Origin: Atherix ibis
Lineage: Eukaryota > Arthropoda > Insecta > Diptera > Athericidae
Assembly (NCBI GenBank): GCA_958298945.1
Contig: CATQJD010000146.1
Coordinates: forward strand, 1,240,001 to 1,304,000
Direction of reading: 5' to 3'
DNA length: 64,000 bases
A model generated the notes under the pieces. That model worked only from the letters and a program-made list of their open reading frames with translations, did no database searches and was not told the origin of the DNA. Position numbers and translations under genes: made by a program. Below are positions 27,541-41,160 of the stretch, piece after piece (positions within the stretch are counted from its first letter, which is position 1; every line of letters begins with the position of its first letter).

Positions 27541-30500
27541 ATTATATTTAAGAGGAACATAAAGTAGTATATTTAAGAGGAATATGAAGTAGTATATATA
27601 AGAGGACTATGAAGTAGTATATTTAAGAGGAATATGAAGTAGTATATTTAAGAGAAATATGAAGTAGTATATTTAAGAGGAATATGAAGTAGTATATTTA
27701 AGAGAAATATGCAGTATTATATTTAAGAGAAATATGAAGTAGTATATTTAAGAGGAATATGCTGTTGTACATTTAAGAGGAATATGAAGTAGTATATTTA
27801 AGAGTAATATGAAGTAGTATATGAAGTAGTATATTTAACAGGAATATTAAGTATTATATTTAAGAGGAATATGAAGTAGTATATTTAAGAGGCATATGAA
27901 GTAGAATATTTAAGAGGAATAGGAAGTAGTATATTTAAGAGGAATATGAAGTAGTATATTTAAGAGGAATATGAAGTATTATATTTAAGAGAATATGAAG
28001 TAGTATATTTAAGAGGAATATGCAGTATTATATTTAAGAGAAATATGAAGTAGTATATTTAAGAGGAATGTGCTGTAGTATATTTAAGAGGAATATTAAG
28101 TATAATATTTAAGAGGAATATGAAGTATTATATTTAAGAGAATATGAAGTAGTATATTTAAAAGGAATATGAAGTATTATATTTAAGAGAATATGAAGTA
28201 GTGTATTTAGGAGGAATATGCAGTATTATATTTAAGAGAAATATGAAATAGTATATTTAAGAGGAACGTGCTGTAGTATATTTAAGTGGAAAATGAAGTA
28301 GTATATTTAAGAGAAATATGAAGTAGTATATGAAGTAGTATATTTAAGAGGAATACGAAATAGTATATTTAAGAAGAATATGAAGTAGTATATTTAAGAG
28401 GAATATAAAGTAGTATATTTAAGAGGAATATGAAGTAATATATTTGAGAGGAATATGAAGTAGTATATTTAAGAGGAATATTAAGTATAATATTTAAGAG
28501 GAATATTAAGTATAATATTTAAGAGGATTATTCAGTAGTATATTTAAGAGGAATATGAAGTAATATATTTAAGAGGAATATGAATTATTATATTTAAGAG
28601 GAACATAAAGTAGTATATTTAAGAGGAATATGAAGTAGTATATATAAGAGGACTATGAAGTAGTATATTTAAGAGGAATATGAAGTAGTATATTTAAGAG
28701 AAATATGAAGTAGTATATTTAAGAGGAATATGAAGTAGTATATTTAAGAGAAATATGCAGTATTATATGTAAGAGAAATATGAAGTAGTATATTTAAGAG
28801 GAATATGCTGTTGTACATTTAAGAGGAATATGAAGTAGTATATTTAAGAGTAATATGAAGTAGTATATGAAGTAGTATATTTAACAGGAATATTAAGTAT
28901 TATATTTAAGAGGAATATGAAGTAGTATATTTAAGAGGCATATGAAGTAGAATATTTAAGAGGAATAGGAAGTAGTATATTTAAGAGGAATATGAAGTAG
29001 TATATTTAAGAGGAATATGAAGTATTATAGTTAAGAGGAATATGAAGCAGTATATTTAAGAGGAATATGAAGTAGTATATTTAAGAGGAATATGAAGTAT
29101 TATATTTAAGAGAATATGAAGTAGTATATTTAAGAGGAATATGCAGTATTATATTTAAGAGAAATATGAAGTAGTATATTTAAGAGGAATGTGCTGTAGT
29201 ATATTTAAGAGAATATGAAGTAGTGTATTTAGGAGGAATATGCAGTATTATATTTAAGAGAAATATGAAATAGAATATTTAAGAGGAACGTGCTGTAGTA
29301 TATTTAAGTGGAAAATGAAGTAGTATATTTAAGAGAAATATGAAGTAATATATTTGAGAGGAATATGAAGTAGTATATTTAAGAGGAATATTAAGTATAA
29401 TATTTAAGAGGAATATTAAGTATAATATTTAAGAGGATTATTCAGTAGTATATTTAAGAGGAATATGAAGTAATATATTTAAGAGGAATATGAATTATTA
29501 TATTTAAGAGGAATATGAAGTAGTATATTTAAGAAGAATATGAAGTAGTATATTTAAGAGGAATATGAAGTAGTATATTTAAGAGGAATGTGCAGTAGTA
29601 TATTTAAGAGGAATATGAAGTAGTATATTTAAGAGGAATATTAAGTATAATATTTAAGAGGAATATTAAGTATAATATTTAAGAGGATTATTCAGTAGTA
29701 TATTTAAGAGGAATATGAAGTAATATATTTAAGAGGAATATGAATTATTATATTTAAGAGGAATATGAAGTAGTATATTTAAGAGGAATATGAAGTAGTA
29801 TATTTAAGAGGAATATGAAGTATTATATTTAAGAGAATATGAAGTAGTATATTTAAGAGGAATATGCAGTATTATATTTAAGAGAAATATGAAGTAGTAT
29901 ATTTAAGAGGAATATGAAGTAGTATATTTAAGAGGAATATTAAGTATTACATTAAAGATGAATTTTAAGTATTATATTTAAGAGTAATATGAAGTAGTAT
30001 ATTTAAGAGGAATATGAAGTAGTATATTTAAGAGGAACATAAAGTAGTATATTTAAGAAGAATATGAAGTAGTATATTTAAGAGGAATATAAAGTAGTAT
30101 ATTTAAGAGGAATATGAAGTAATATATTTGAGAGGAATATGAAGTAGTATATTTAAGAGGAATATTAAGTATAATATTTAAGAGGAATATTAAGTATAAT
30201 ATTTAAGAGGATTATTCAGTAGTATATTTAAGAGGAATATGAAGTAATATATTTAAGAGGAATATGAATTATTATATTTAAGAGGAATATGAAGTAGTAT
30301 ATTTAAGAAGAATATGAAGTAGTATATTTAAGAGGAATATGAAGTAGTATATTTAAGAGGAATGTGCAGTAGTATATTTAAGAGGAATATGAAGTAGTAT
30401 ATTTAAGAGGAATATAAAGTAATATAGTTAAGAAGAATATGAAGTAGTATATTTAAGAGGAATATGAAATATACTATCATATATATACTTCAGGAATATG

Positions 30501-32820
30501 AAGTAGTATATTTAAGAGGAATATGAAATAGTATATGAAGCAGTTTATTTAAGAGGAATATTAAGTAATATATTTTAGAGAAATATGAAGTAGTATATGA
30601 AGTAGTATATTTAAGAGGAATATTAAGTATTATATTTAAGAGGAATATGAAGTAGTATATTTAAGAGGCATATGAAGTAGTATATTTAAGAGGAATAGGA
30701 AGTACTATATTTAAGAGGAATATAAAGTAGTATATTTAAGAGGAATATGAATTAGTATTTTTAAGAGGAATATGAAGTACTATATTTAAGAGAAATAATA
30801 AGTAGTATATTTAAGAGGAATATGCAGTAGTATATTTAAGAGGAATATGAATTATTATATTTAAGAGGAATATGAAGTAGTATATTTAAGAGGAATATGA
30901 AGTAGTATATTTAAGAGGAATATGAGGTATTATATTTAAGAGAATATGAAGTATTATATTTAAGAGAAATATGCAGTATTATATTTAAGAGAAATTTGAA
31001 GTAGTATATTTAAGAGGAATGTGCTGTAGTATATTTAAGAGGAATATGAAGTAGTATATTTAAGAGAAATATGAAGTAGTATATTTAAAAGGAATATTAA
31101 GTATAATATTTAAGAAGAATATTAAGTATAATATTTAGGAGGAATATGCAGTAGTATATTTAAGAGGAATATGAAGTAGTATATTTAAGAGGAATATGAA
31201 GTATTATATTTAAGAGAAATATGAAGTAGTATATTTAAGAGGAATGTGCTGTAGAATATTTAAGAGGAGAATGAAGTATTATATTTAAGAGGAATATGCA
31301 GAAGTATATTTAAGAGGAATATTAAGTATAATATTTAAGAAGAATATTAAGTATAATATTTAGGAGGAATATGCATTAGTAGTATATTTAAGAAGAATAT
31401 GAAGTAGTATATTTAAGAGGAATATGAAGTATTATATTTAAGAGGTATATTTAGTATAATATTTAAGAGAAAAATTAAGTATAATATTTAAAAGGAACAT
31501 GCAGTAGTATATTTAAGAGGAATATAAAGTAGTATATTTAAGAGGAATATGAAGTATTATATTTAAGAGGAATATGAAGTAGTATATTTAAGAGGAATAT
31601 TAAGTAGTATATTTAAGAGGAATATTAAGTATAATATTTAAGAGGAATATGCAGTAGTATATTTAAGAGGAATATGCAGTAGTATATTTAAGAGGAATAT
31701 GGAGTAATATATTTAAGAGGAATATGAATTATTATATTTAAGAGGAATATGAAGTAGTATATTTAATAGGAATATGAAGTAGTATATTTAAGAGGAATAT
31801 GCAGTAGTATATTTAAGAGGAATATGAAGTAGTTTATTTAAGAGGAATATAAAGTAGTATATTTAAGAGGAATATGAAGTTGTATATGAAGTAGTATATT
31901 TAAAAGGAATATTAAGTAATATATTTAAGAGAAATATGAAGTAGTATACGAAGTAGTATATTTAAGAGGAATATGAAGTAGTATATTTAAGAGGAATATA
32001 AAGTAGTATATTTAAGAGGAATATGAAGTATTATATTTAAGAGGAATATGAAGTAGTATATTTAAGAGGAATATAAAGTATAATATTTAAGAGGAATATT
32101 AAGTATAATTTTTAAGAGGTATATGCAGTAGTATATTTAAGAGGAATATGCAGTAGTACATTTAAGGGGAATATGAAGTAGTATATTTAAGAGGAATATG
32201 CAGTAGTATATTTAAGAGGAATATGAAGTAGTATATTTAAGAGGAATATGAAGTAGTATATTTAAGAGAAATATGAATTAGTATATTTAAGAGGAATATG
32301 AAGTAGTATATTTAAGAGAAATAATAAGTAGTATATTTAAGAGGAATATGCAGTAGTATATTTAAGAGGAATATGAAGTATTATATTTAAGAGGAATATG
32401 CAGTAGTATATTTAAGAAGAATATGAAGTAGTATATTTAAGAGGAATATGAAGTATTATATTTAAGAGAATATGAAGTAGTATATTTAGGAGGAATATGC
32501 AGTATTATATTTAAGAGAAATATGAAGTAGTATATTTAAGAGGAATGTGATGTAGTATATTTAAGAGGAATATTAAGTATTATATTTAAGAGGAATATGA
32601 AGTAGTATATTTAAGTGGCATATGGAGTAGTATATTTAAGAGGAATACGAAGTAGTATATTTAAGAGGAATATGAAGTAGTATATTTAAGAGGAATATGA
32701 AATATTATATTTTAGAGGAATATGAAGTAGTATATTTAAGAGGAATATTTAGTATAATATTTAAGAGGAATATTAAGTACAATATTTAAAAGGAATATGC
32801 CGTAGTATATTTAAGAGGAA
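27541..32820 (+). repeat. Satellite block D: AAGTATAAT variants and 1,046-bp-offset duplication
   Basis: Here the AAGTATAATATTT, ATGAATTATTATATTT and GAGAATATG (one-base-short) variants become common. A block at about 27541..27985 recurs at about 28587..29031, offset 1,046 bp, fixed by GAACATAAAG (27555 and 28601), GACTATGAAG (27605 and 28651) and TAACAGG (27836 and 28882). A module ending in GATTATTCAG recurs at 28526, 29436, 29686 and 30210. Monomers fused by deletion (GTAGTATATGAAGTAG) occur near 27815 and 28860 and again near 30535, 30590 and 31885. No gene is visible. Confidence 0.78.
30467..30492 (-). repeat. Short scrambled and inverted satellite fragment
   Basis: The + strand here reads AATATACTATCATAT then ATATACTTCAGG, interrupting the array. 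On the minus strand it gives GAAGTATATATATG and GATAGTATAT, which are recognisable satellite pieces, so about one monomer appears inverted and rearranged. Unlike the patches at 20 to 24 kb it appears only once and does not make a long perfect stem. Confidence 0.65.
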
Positions 32821-35800
32821 TATGAAGTAGTATATTTAAGAGGACTATGAAGTATTATATTTAAGAGGAATATGAAGTAGTATATTTAAGAGGAATATTA
32901 AGTATAATATTTAAGAGGAATATTAAGTATAATATTTACAGGAATATGCAGTAGTATATTTAAGAGGAATATGAAGTTGTATATTTAAGAGGAATATGAA
33001 TTATTATATTTAAGAGGAATATGAAGTAGTATATTTAAGAGGAATATGAAGTAGTATATATAAAAAGAATATGAAGTATTATATTTAAGAGGAATATGAA
33101 GTAGTATATTTAAGAGGAATATTAAGTATAATATTTAAGAGTAATATTAAGTATAATATTTAAGAGGAATATGCAGTAGTATATTTAAGAGGAATATGAA
33201 GTAGTATATTTAAGAGAAATATGAAGTATTATATTTGAGAGGAATATGAAGTAGTATATTTAAGAGGAATATGAAGTAGTATATTTAAGAGGAATATGAA
33301 GTAGTATATTTAAGAGGAATATGAAGTAGTATATTTAAGAGGAATATTTAGTATAATATTTAAGAAGAATATTAAGTATAATATTTAAAAGGAATATGCG
33401 GTAGTATATTTAAGAGGAATATGAAGTAGTATATTTAAGAGGAATATGAAGTACATATTATATTTAAGAGGAATATGAAGTATTTTATGTAAGAGGAATA
33501 TTAAGTATAATATTTAAGAGGAATATTAAGTATAATATTTACAGGAATATGCAGTAGTATATTTAAGAGGAATATGAAGTAGTATATTTAAGAGGATTAT
33601 GAATTATTATATTTAAGTGGAATATGAAGTAGTATATTTAAGAGGAATATGAAGTAGTATATTTAAGAAGAATATGAAGTAGTATATTTAAGAGGAATAT
33701 GAAGTAGTATATTTAAGAGGAATATTAAGTATAATATTTAAGAGTAATATTAAGTATAATATTTAAGAGGAATATGCAGTAGTATATTTAAGAGGAATAT
33801 GAAGTAGTATATTTAAGAGAAATATGAAGTATTATATTTGAGAGGAATATGAAGTAGTATATTTAAGAGGAATATGAAGTAGTATATTTAAGAGGAATAT
33901 GAAGTAATATATTTAAGAGGAATATGAAGTAGTATATTTAAGAGGAATATGCAGTAGTATATTTAAGAGGAATATGAAGTAGTATATTTAAGAGGAATAT
34001 GCAGTAGTATATTTAAGAGGAACATGAAGTAGTATATTTAAGAGGAATATGAAGTATTATATTTAAGAGGAATATGAAGTAGTATATTTAAGAGGAATAT
34101 TAAGTATAATATTTAAGACGAATATTAAGTATAATATTTAAGAGGAATATGCAGTAGTATATTTAAGAGGAATATGAAGTAGTATATTTAAGAGGAATAT
34201 GAAGTATTATATTTAAGAGGAATATGAAGTAGTATATTTAAGAGGAATATAAAGTAGTATATTTAAAAAATATGAAGTAGTATATTTAAGAGGAATATGA
34301 AGTAGTATACATAAGAGGAATATTAAGTATAATATTTAAGAGGAATATTAAGTATAGTATTTAAGAAGAATATGCATTAGTATATTTAAGAGGAATATGA
34401 AGTGGTATTTTGAAGAGGAATATGAAGTATTATATTTAAGAGGAATGTGAAGAAGTATATTTAAGAGGAATATGAAGTAGTATATTTAAGAGGAATATTA
34501 AGTTTTATATTTAAGAGGAATATTAGGTATTACATTTAAGAGGAATATGAAGTAGTATATTTATGAAGAATATGAAGAAGTATATATAAAAGAAATATGA
34601 AGTAGTATACTTAAGAGGAATATGAAGTAGCATATTTAAGAGGAATATGAAATAGTATATTTAAGAGGAATATGAAGTAGTATATGTAGAGAGGAATATG
34701 AAGTAGTATATTTAAGAGGAATATGCAGTAGTATATTAAAGAGGAATATGAAGTAGTATATTTAAGAGGAATATTAAGTATTATATTTAAGAGGAATATG
34801 AAGTAGTATATTTAAGAGGAATATGAAGTAGTATATTTAAGAGGAATATGAAATAGTATATTTAAGAGGAATATGCAGTAGTATATTTAAGAGGAATATG
34901 CAGTAGTATATTTAAGAGGAATATAAAGTATTATATTTAAGAGGAATATGAAGTTGTATATTTAAGAGTAATATGAAGTAGTATATTTAAGAGAAATATG
35001 AAGTAGTATATTTAAGAGGAATATGAAGTAGTAAATTTAAGAGGAATATGAAATAGTATATTTAAGAGAAATATGAATTAGTATATTTAAGAGGAATATG
35101 AAGTAGTATATTAAGGAGGAATATGAAGTAGTATATTTAAAAGAAATATATATTTAAGAGGAATATGAAGTAGTATATTTTAGAGGAATATCAAGTAGTA
35201 TATTTAAGAGGTATATGAAGTAGTATATTTAAGAGGAATATGAAGTAGTATATTTAAGAGGAATATACAAAAGTATATTTAGGAGGAATATTAAGTAGTA
35301 TTTTTAAGAGGAATATGAAGTATAATATTTAAGAGGAATATGAAATAGTATATTTAAGAGGAATATTAAGTATAATATTTAAGACGAATATTAAGTATAA
35401 TATTTAAGAGGGATATGCAGTAGTATATTAAAGAGGAATATGAAGTAGTATATTTAAGAGGAATATGAAGTATTATATTTAAGAGGAATGTGAAGTAGTA
35501 TACTTAAGGGGAATATGAAGTAGTATATTTAAAAAAAATTAAGTATTATATTTAAGAGGAATATGAATTAGTATACATAAGAGGAATATTAAGTATAATA
35601 TTTAAGAGGAATATTAAGTATAGTATTTAAGAAGAATATGCATTAGTATATTTAAGAGGAATATGAAGTAGTATATTTAAGAGAAATATGAAGTAGTATA
35701 TTTAAGAGAAATATGAAGTAGTATATTTAAGAGGTATATGAAGTAGTATATTTAAGAGGAATATGCAGTAGTATATTTAAGAGGAATATGAAGTAGTATA

Positions 35801-38800
35801 TTTAAGAGGAATATGCAGTAGTATATTTAAGAGGAATATGAAGTATAATATTTAAGACGAATATTAAGTATAATATTTAAGAGGAATATGCAGTAGTATT
35901 TTTAAGAGGAATATGAAGTAGTATATTTAAGAGGAATATGAAGTATTATATTTAAGAGGAATATGAAGTAGTATATTTAAGAGGAATATGAAGTAGTATA
36001 TTTAAAAAATATGAAGTAGTACATTTAAGAGGAATATTAAATATAGTATTTAAGAAGAATATGCATTAGTATATTTAAGAGGAATATGAAGTACTATATT
36101 TAAGAGGAATATGAAGTAGTATATTTAAGAGAAATATGAAGTAGTATTTTTAAGAGGAATATGCAGTAGTATATTTAAGAAGAATATTAAGTAGAATATG
36201 TAAGAGGAATATGAAGTAGTATATTTAAGAGGAATATGAGGTAGTATATTTAAGAGGAATATTAAGTATTATATTTAAGAGGAATATGAAGTAGTATATT
36301 AAAGAGGAATATGAAGTAGTATATTTACGAGAATTATGAAGTAGTATATTTAAGAGGAATATGAAGTAGTATATTTAAGAGGAATATGAAGTAGTATATT
36401 TAAAAAATATGAATATAAAGTAGTAGATTTAAGAGGAATATGAAGTAGTATATTTAAGAGGAATATGCAGTAGTATATTTAAGAGGAATATGAAGTTGTA
36501 TATTTAAGAGGTATATGAAGTGGTATATTCAAGAGGAATATGAAGTAGTATATTTAAGAGGAATATATTTAAGAGGAATATTAGGTATTACATTTAAGAG
36601 GAATATGAAATAGTATATTTAAGAGGAATATGAAGTAGTATATTTAAGAGGAATATGAAGTAGTATATTAATGAGGAATATGAAGTAGTATATATTAAAG
36701 AAATATTAAGTAGTATACTTAAGAGGAATATGAAGTAGTATATTTAAGAGGAATATGAAATAGTATATTTAAGAGTAATATGAAGTAGTATATGTAAGAG
36801 GAATATGAAGTAGTATATTTAAGAGGAATATGCATTAGTATATTAAAGAGGAATATGAAGTAGTATATTTAAGAGGAATATTAAGTATTATATTTAAGAG
36901 GAATATGAAGTAGTATATTTAAGAGGAATATAAAGTAGTAGATTTAAGAGGAATATGAAGTAGTATATTTAAGAGGAATATGCAGTAGTATATTTAAGAG
37001 GAATATGAAGTTGTATATTTAAGAGGTATATGAAGTGGTATAATTCAAGAGGAACATGAAGTAGTATATTTAAGAGGAATATGCAGTAGTATATTTAAGA
37101 GGAATATAAGGTATTATATTTAAGAGGAATATGAAGTAGTATATTTAAGAGGAATATGAAGTAGTATATTTAAGAGAAATATGAAGCAGTATATTTAAGA
37201 GGAATATGAAGTCGTAAATTTAAGAGAAATATGAAATAGTATATTTAAGAGGAATATGAAGTATTATATTTAAGAGAAATATGAAGTAGTATATTTAAGA
37301 GGAGTATGCAATAGTATATTTAAGAGGAATATTAAGTAGTATTTTTAAGAGGAATATGAAGTATAATATTTAAGACGAATATGAAATAGTATATTTAAGA
37401 GGAATATGAAGTTGTATATTTAAGAGGAATATGAAGTGGTATATTTAAGAGGAATATGAAGTAGTATATTTAAGAGGAATATTAAGTATAATATTTAAGA
37501 CGAATATTAAGTATAATATTTAAGAGGAATATGCAGTAGTATATTAAAGAGGAATATGAAGTAGTATATTTAAGAGGAATATGAAGTATTATATTTAAGA
37601 AAAATATGAAGTAGTATATTTAAGAGAAATATGAAGTAGTATATTTAAGAGGAATATGAAGTAGTAAATTTAAGAGGAATATGAAATAGTATATTTAAGA
37701 GGAATATGAAGTAGTGTATTTAAGAGGAATATGAAGTAGTATATTTTAGAGGAATATGAAGTAGTATATTTAAGAGGAATATGAAGTAGTATATTCAAGA
37801 GGAATATGAAGTAGTATATTTAAGAGGAATATGCAATAGTATATTTAAGAGGAATATTAAGTAGTATTTTTAAGAGGAATATGAAGTATAATATTTAAGA
37901 CGAATATGAAATAGTATATTTAAGAGGAATATGAAGTTTTATATTTAAGAGGAATATGAAGTGGTATATTTAAGAGGAATATGAAGTAGTATATTTAAGA
38001 GGAATATTAAGTATAATATTTAAGACGAATATTAAGTATAATATTTAAGAGGAATATGCAGTAGTATATTAAAGAGGAATATGAAGTAGTATATTCAAGA
38101 GGAATATGAAGTATTATATTTAAGAGGAATATGAAGTATTATATTTAAGAGGAATATGAAGTAGTATATTTAAAAAATATGAAGTAGTATATTTAAGAGG
38201 AATATGAAGTAGTATACATAAGAGGAATATTAAGTATAATATTTAAGAGGAATATTAAGTATAGTATTTAAGAAGAATATGCATTAGTATATTTAAGATG
38301 AATATATAGTAGTATCTTTAAGAGGAATATGAAGTAGTATATTTAAGAGAAATATGAAGTAGCATTTTTTAGAGGAATATGCAGTAGTATATTTAAGAAG
38401 AATATTAAGTAGTATATGTAAGAGGAATATGAAGTAGTATATTTAAGAGGAATATGAAGTAGTATATTTAAGAGGAATGTTAAGTATTATATTTAAGAGG
38501 AATATGAAGTAGTATATTAAAGAGGAATATGAAGTAGTATATTTACGAGAAGTATGAAGTAGTGTATTTAAGAGGAATATGCAGTAGTATTTTTAAGAGG
38601 AATATGCAGTAGTATATTTAAGAGGAATATACAGTGATATATTTAAGAGGAATATGAAGTATTTTATTTAAGACGAATGCGAAGAAGTATATTTAAGAGG
38701 AATATGAAGTAGTATATTTAAGAGGAATATTAAGTTTTATATTTAAGAGAAATATAAGGTATTACATTTAAGAGGAGTATGAAGTAGTATATTTAAGAGG

Positions 38801-41160
38801 AATATGAAGTAGTATATTTAAGAGGAATATGAAGTAGTATATTTAAGAGGAATATGAAGTAGTATATTTAAGAGGAATATGAAGTAGTATATTTAAGAAA
38901 AATATGAAGTAGTATATTTAAGAGGAATATGAAGTAGCATATTTAAGAGCAGTATTAAGTATAATATTTAAGAGTAATATTAGGTATAATATTTAAGAGG
39001 AATATGCAGTAGTATATTTAAGAGGAATATGAAGTAGTATATTTAAGAGAAATATGAAGTATTATATTTGAGAGGAATATGAAGTAGTATATTTAAGAGG
39101 AATATGAAGTAGTATATTTAAGAGGAATATGAAGTAGTATATTTAAGAGGAATATGAAGTAGTATATTTAAGAGGAATATGCAGTAGTATATTTAAGAGG
39201 AATATGAAGTAGTATATTTAAGAGGATTATGCAGTAGTATATTTAAGAGGAATATGAAGTAGTATATTTAAGAGGAATATGAAGTATTATATTTAAGAGG
39301 AATATGAAGTAGTATATTTAAGAGGAATATTAAGTATAATATTTAAGACGAATATTAAGTATAATATTTAAGAGGAATATGCAGTAGTATATTTAAGAGG
39401 AATATGAAGTAGTATATTTAAGAGGAATATGAAGTATTATATTTAAGAGGAATATGAAGTAGTTTATTTAAGAGGAATATGAATTAGTATATTTAAAAAA
39501 TATGAAGTAGTATACTTAAGAGGAATATGAAATAGTATACATAAGAAGAATATTAAGTATAATATTTAAGAGGAATATTAAGTATAGTATTTAAGAAGAA
39601 TATGCATTAGTATATTTAAGAGGAATATGAAGTAGTATATTTAAGAGGAATATGAAGTAGTATATTTAAGAGAAATATGAAGTAGTATTTTTAAGAGGAA
39701 TATGCAGTAGTATATTTAAGAAGAATATTAAGTAGAATATGTAAGAGGAATATGAAGTAGTATATTTAAGAGGAATATGAAGTAGTATATTTAAGAGGAA
39801 TATAAAGTATTATATTTAAGAGGAATATGAGGTAGTATATTAAAGAGGAATATGAAGTAGTATATTTGCGAGAATTATAAAGTAGTATATTTAAGAGGAA
39901 TATGCAGTAGTATATTTAAGAGGAATGTGAAGAAGTATATTTAAGAGGAATATGAAGTAGTATATTTAAGAGGAATATTAAGTTTTATATTAAAGAGGAA
40001 TATTAGGTATTACATTTAAGAGGAATATGAAGTAGTATATTTAAGAGGAATATGAAGTAGTATATTTAAGAGGAATATTAAGTATAATATTTAAGAGTAA
40101 TATTAAGTATAATATTTAAGAGGAATATGCAGTAGTATATTTAAGAGGAATATGAAGTAGTATATTTAAGAGAAATATGAAGTATTATATTTGAGAGGAA
40201 TATGAAGTAGTATATTTAAGAGGCATATGAAGTAGTATATTTAAGAGGAATATGAAGTAGTATATTTAAGAGGAATATGAAGTAGTATACATAAGAGGAA
40301 TATTAGGTTTAATATTTAAGAGGAATATTATGTATAGTATTTAAGAAGAATATGCATTAGTATATTTAAGAGGAATATGAAGTAGTATATTTAAGAGGAA
40401 TATGAAGTAATATTTTTAAGAGAAATATGAAGTAGTATTTTTAAGAGGAATATGCAGTAGTATATTTAACAAGAATATTAAGTAGAATATGTAAGAGGAA
40501 TATGAAGTAGTATATTTAAGAGGAATATGAAGTAGTATATTTAAGAGGAATATTAAGTATTATATTTAAGAGGAATATGAAGTAGTATATTAAAAAGGAA
40601 TATGAAGTAATATATTTACGAGAATTATGAAGTAGTATATTTAAGAGGAATATGCAGTAGTATATTTAAAAGTAATATGCGGTAGTATATTTAAGAGGAA
40701 TATACAGTGGTATATTTAAGAGGAATATGAAGTATTATATTTAAGAGGAATGTGAAGAAGTATATTTAAGAGGAATATGAAGTAGTATATTTAAGAGGAA
40801 TATTAAGTTTTATATTTAAGAGGAATATTAGGTATTACATTTAAGAGGAATATGAAGTAGTATCTTTAAGAGGAATATGAAGTAGTATATTTAAGAGGAA
40901 TATGAAGTAGTATATTTATGAGGAATATGAAGTAGTATATATAAAAGAAATATGAAGTAGTATACTTAAGAGGAATATGAAGTAGTATATTTAAGAGGAA
41001 TATGAAATAGTATATTTAAGAGGAATATGAAGTAGTATATGTAAGAGGAATATGGAGTAGTATATTTAAGAGGAATATGCTGTAGTATATTTAAGAGAAA
41101 TATGAAGTAGTATATGTAAGAGGAATATTAAGTATTATATTTAAGAGGAATATGAAGTAG
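32820..41160 (+). repeat. Long satellite segment E, copy 1
   Basis: First copy of a long segment that recurs in the same marker order at about 49.48 to 59.90 kb. Paired markers include TTACAGG (32937 and 49594; 33539 and 50193), TTGAGAGG (33838 and 50492), GCATTAG (34374 and 51028; 35640 and 52501; 36063 and 53624; 38281 and 56739; 40354 and 59091) and GTGAAGAAG (34447 and 51301; 40752 and 59489). Offsets grow stepwise from 16,654 to 18,737 bp. Internal markers are the 23-bp monomer TTTAAAAAATATG, TACATAAGAGG, TTACGAGAATTATG, ACAGTGGTAT, ATTAAGTTTTAT and ATTAGGTATTACATTT. There is no non-satellite sequence. A 4-bp insertion (GTACATATTATATTT) lies near 33451 and a 10-bp monomer deletion near 36561. 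Confidence 0.8.
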
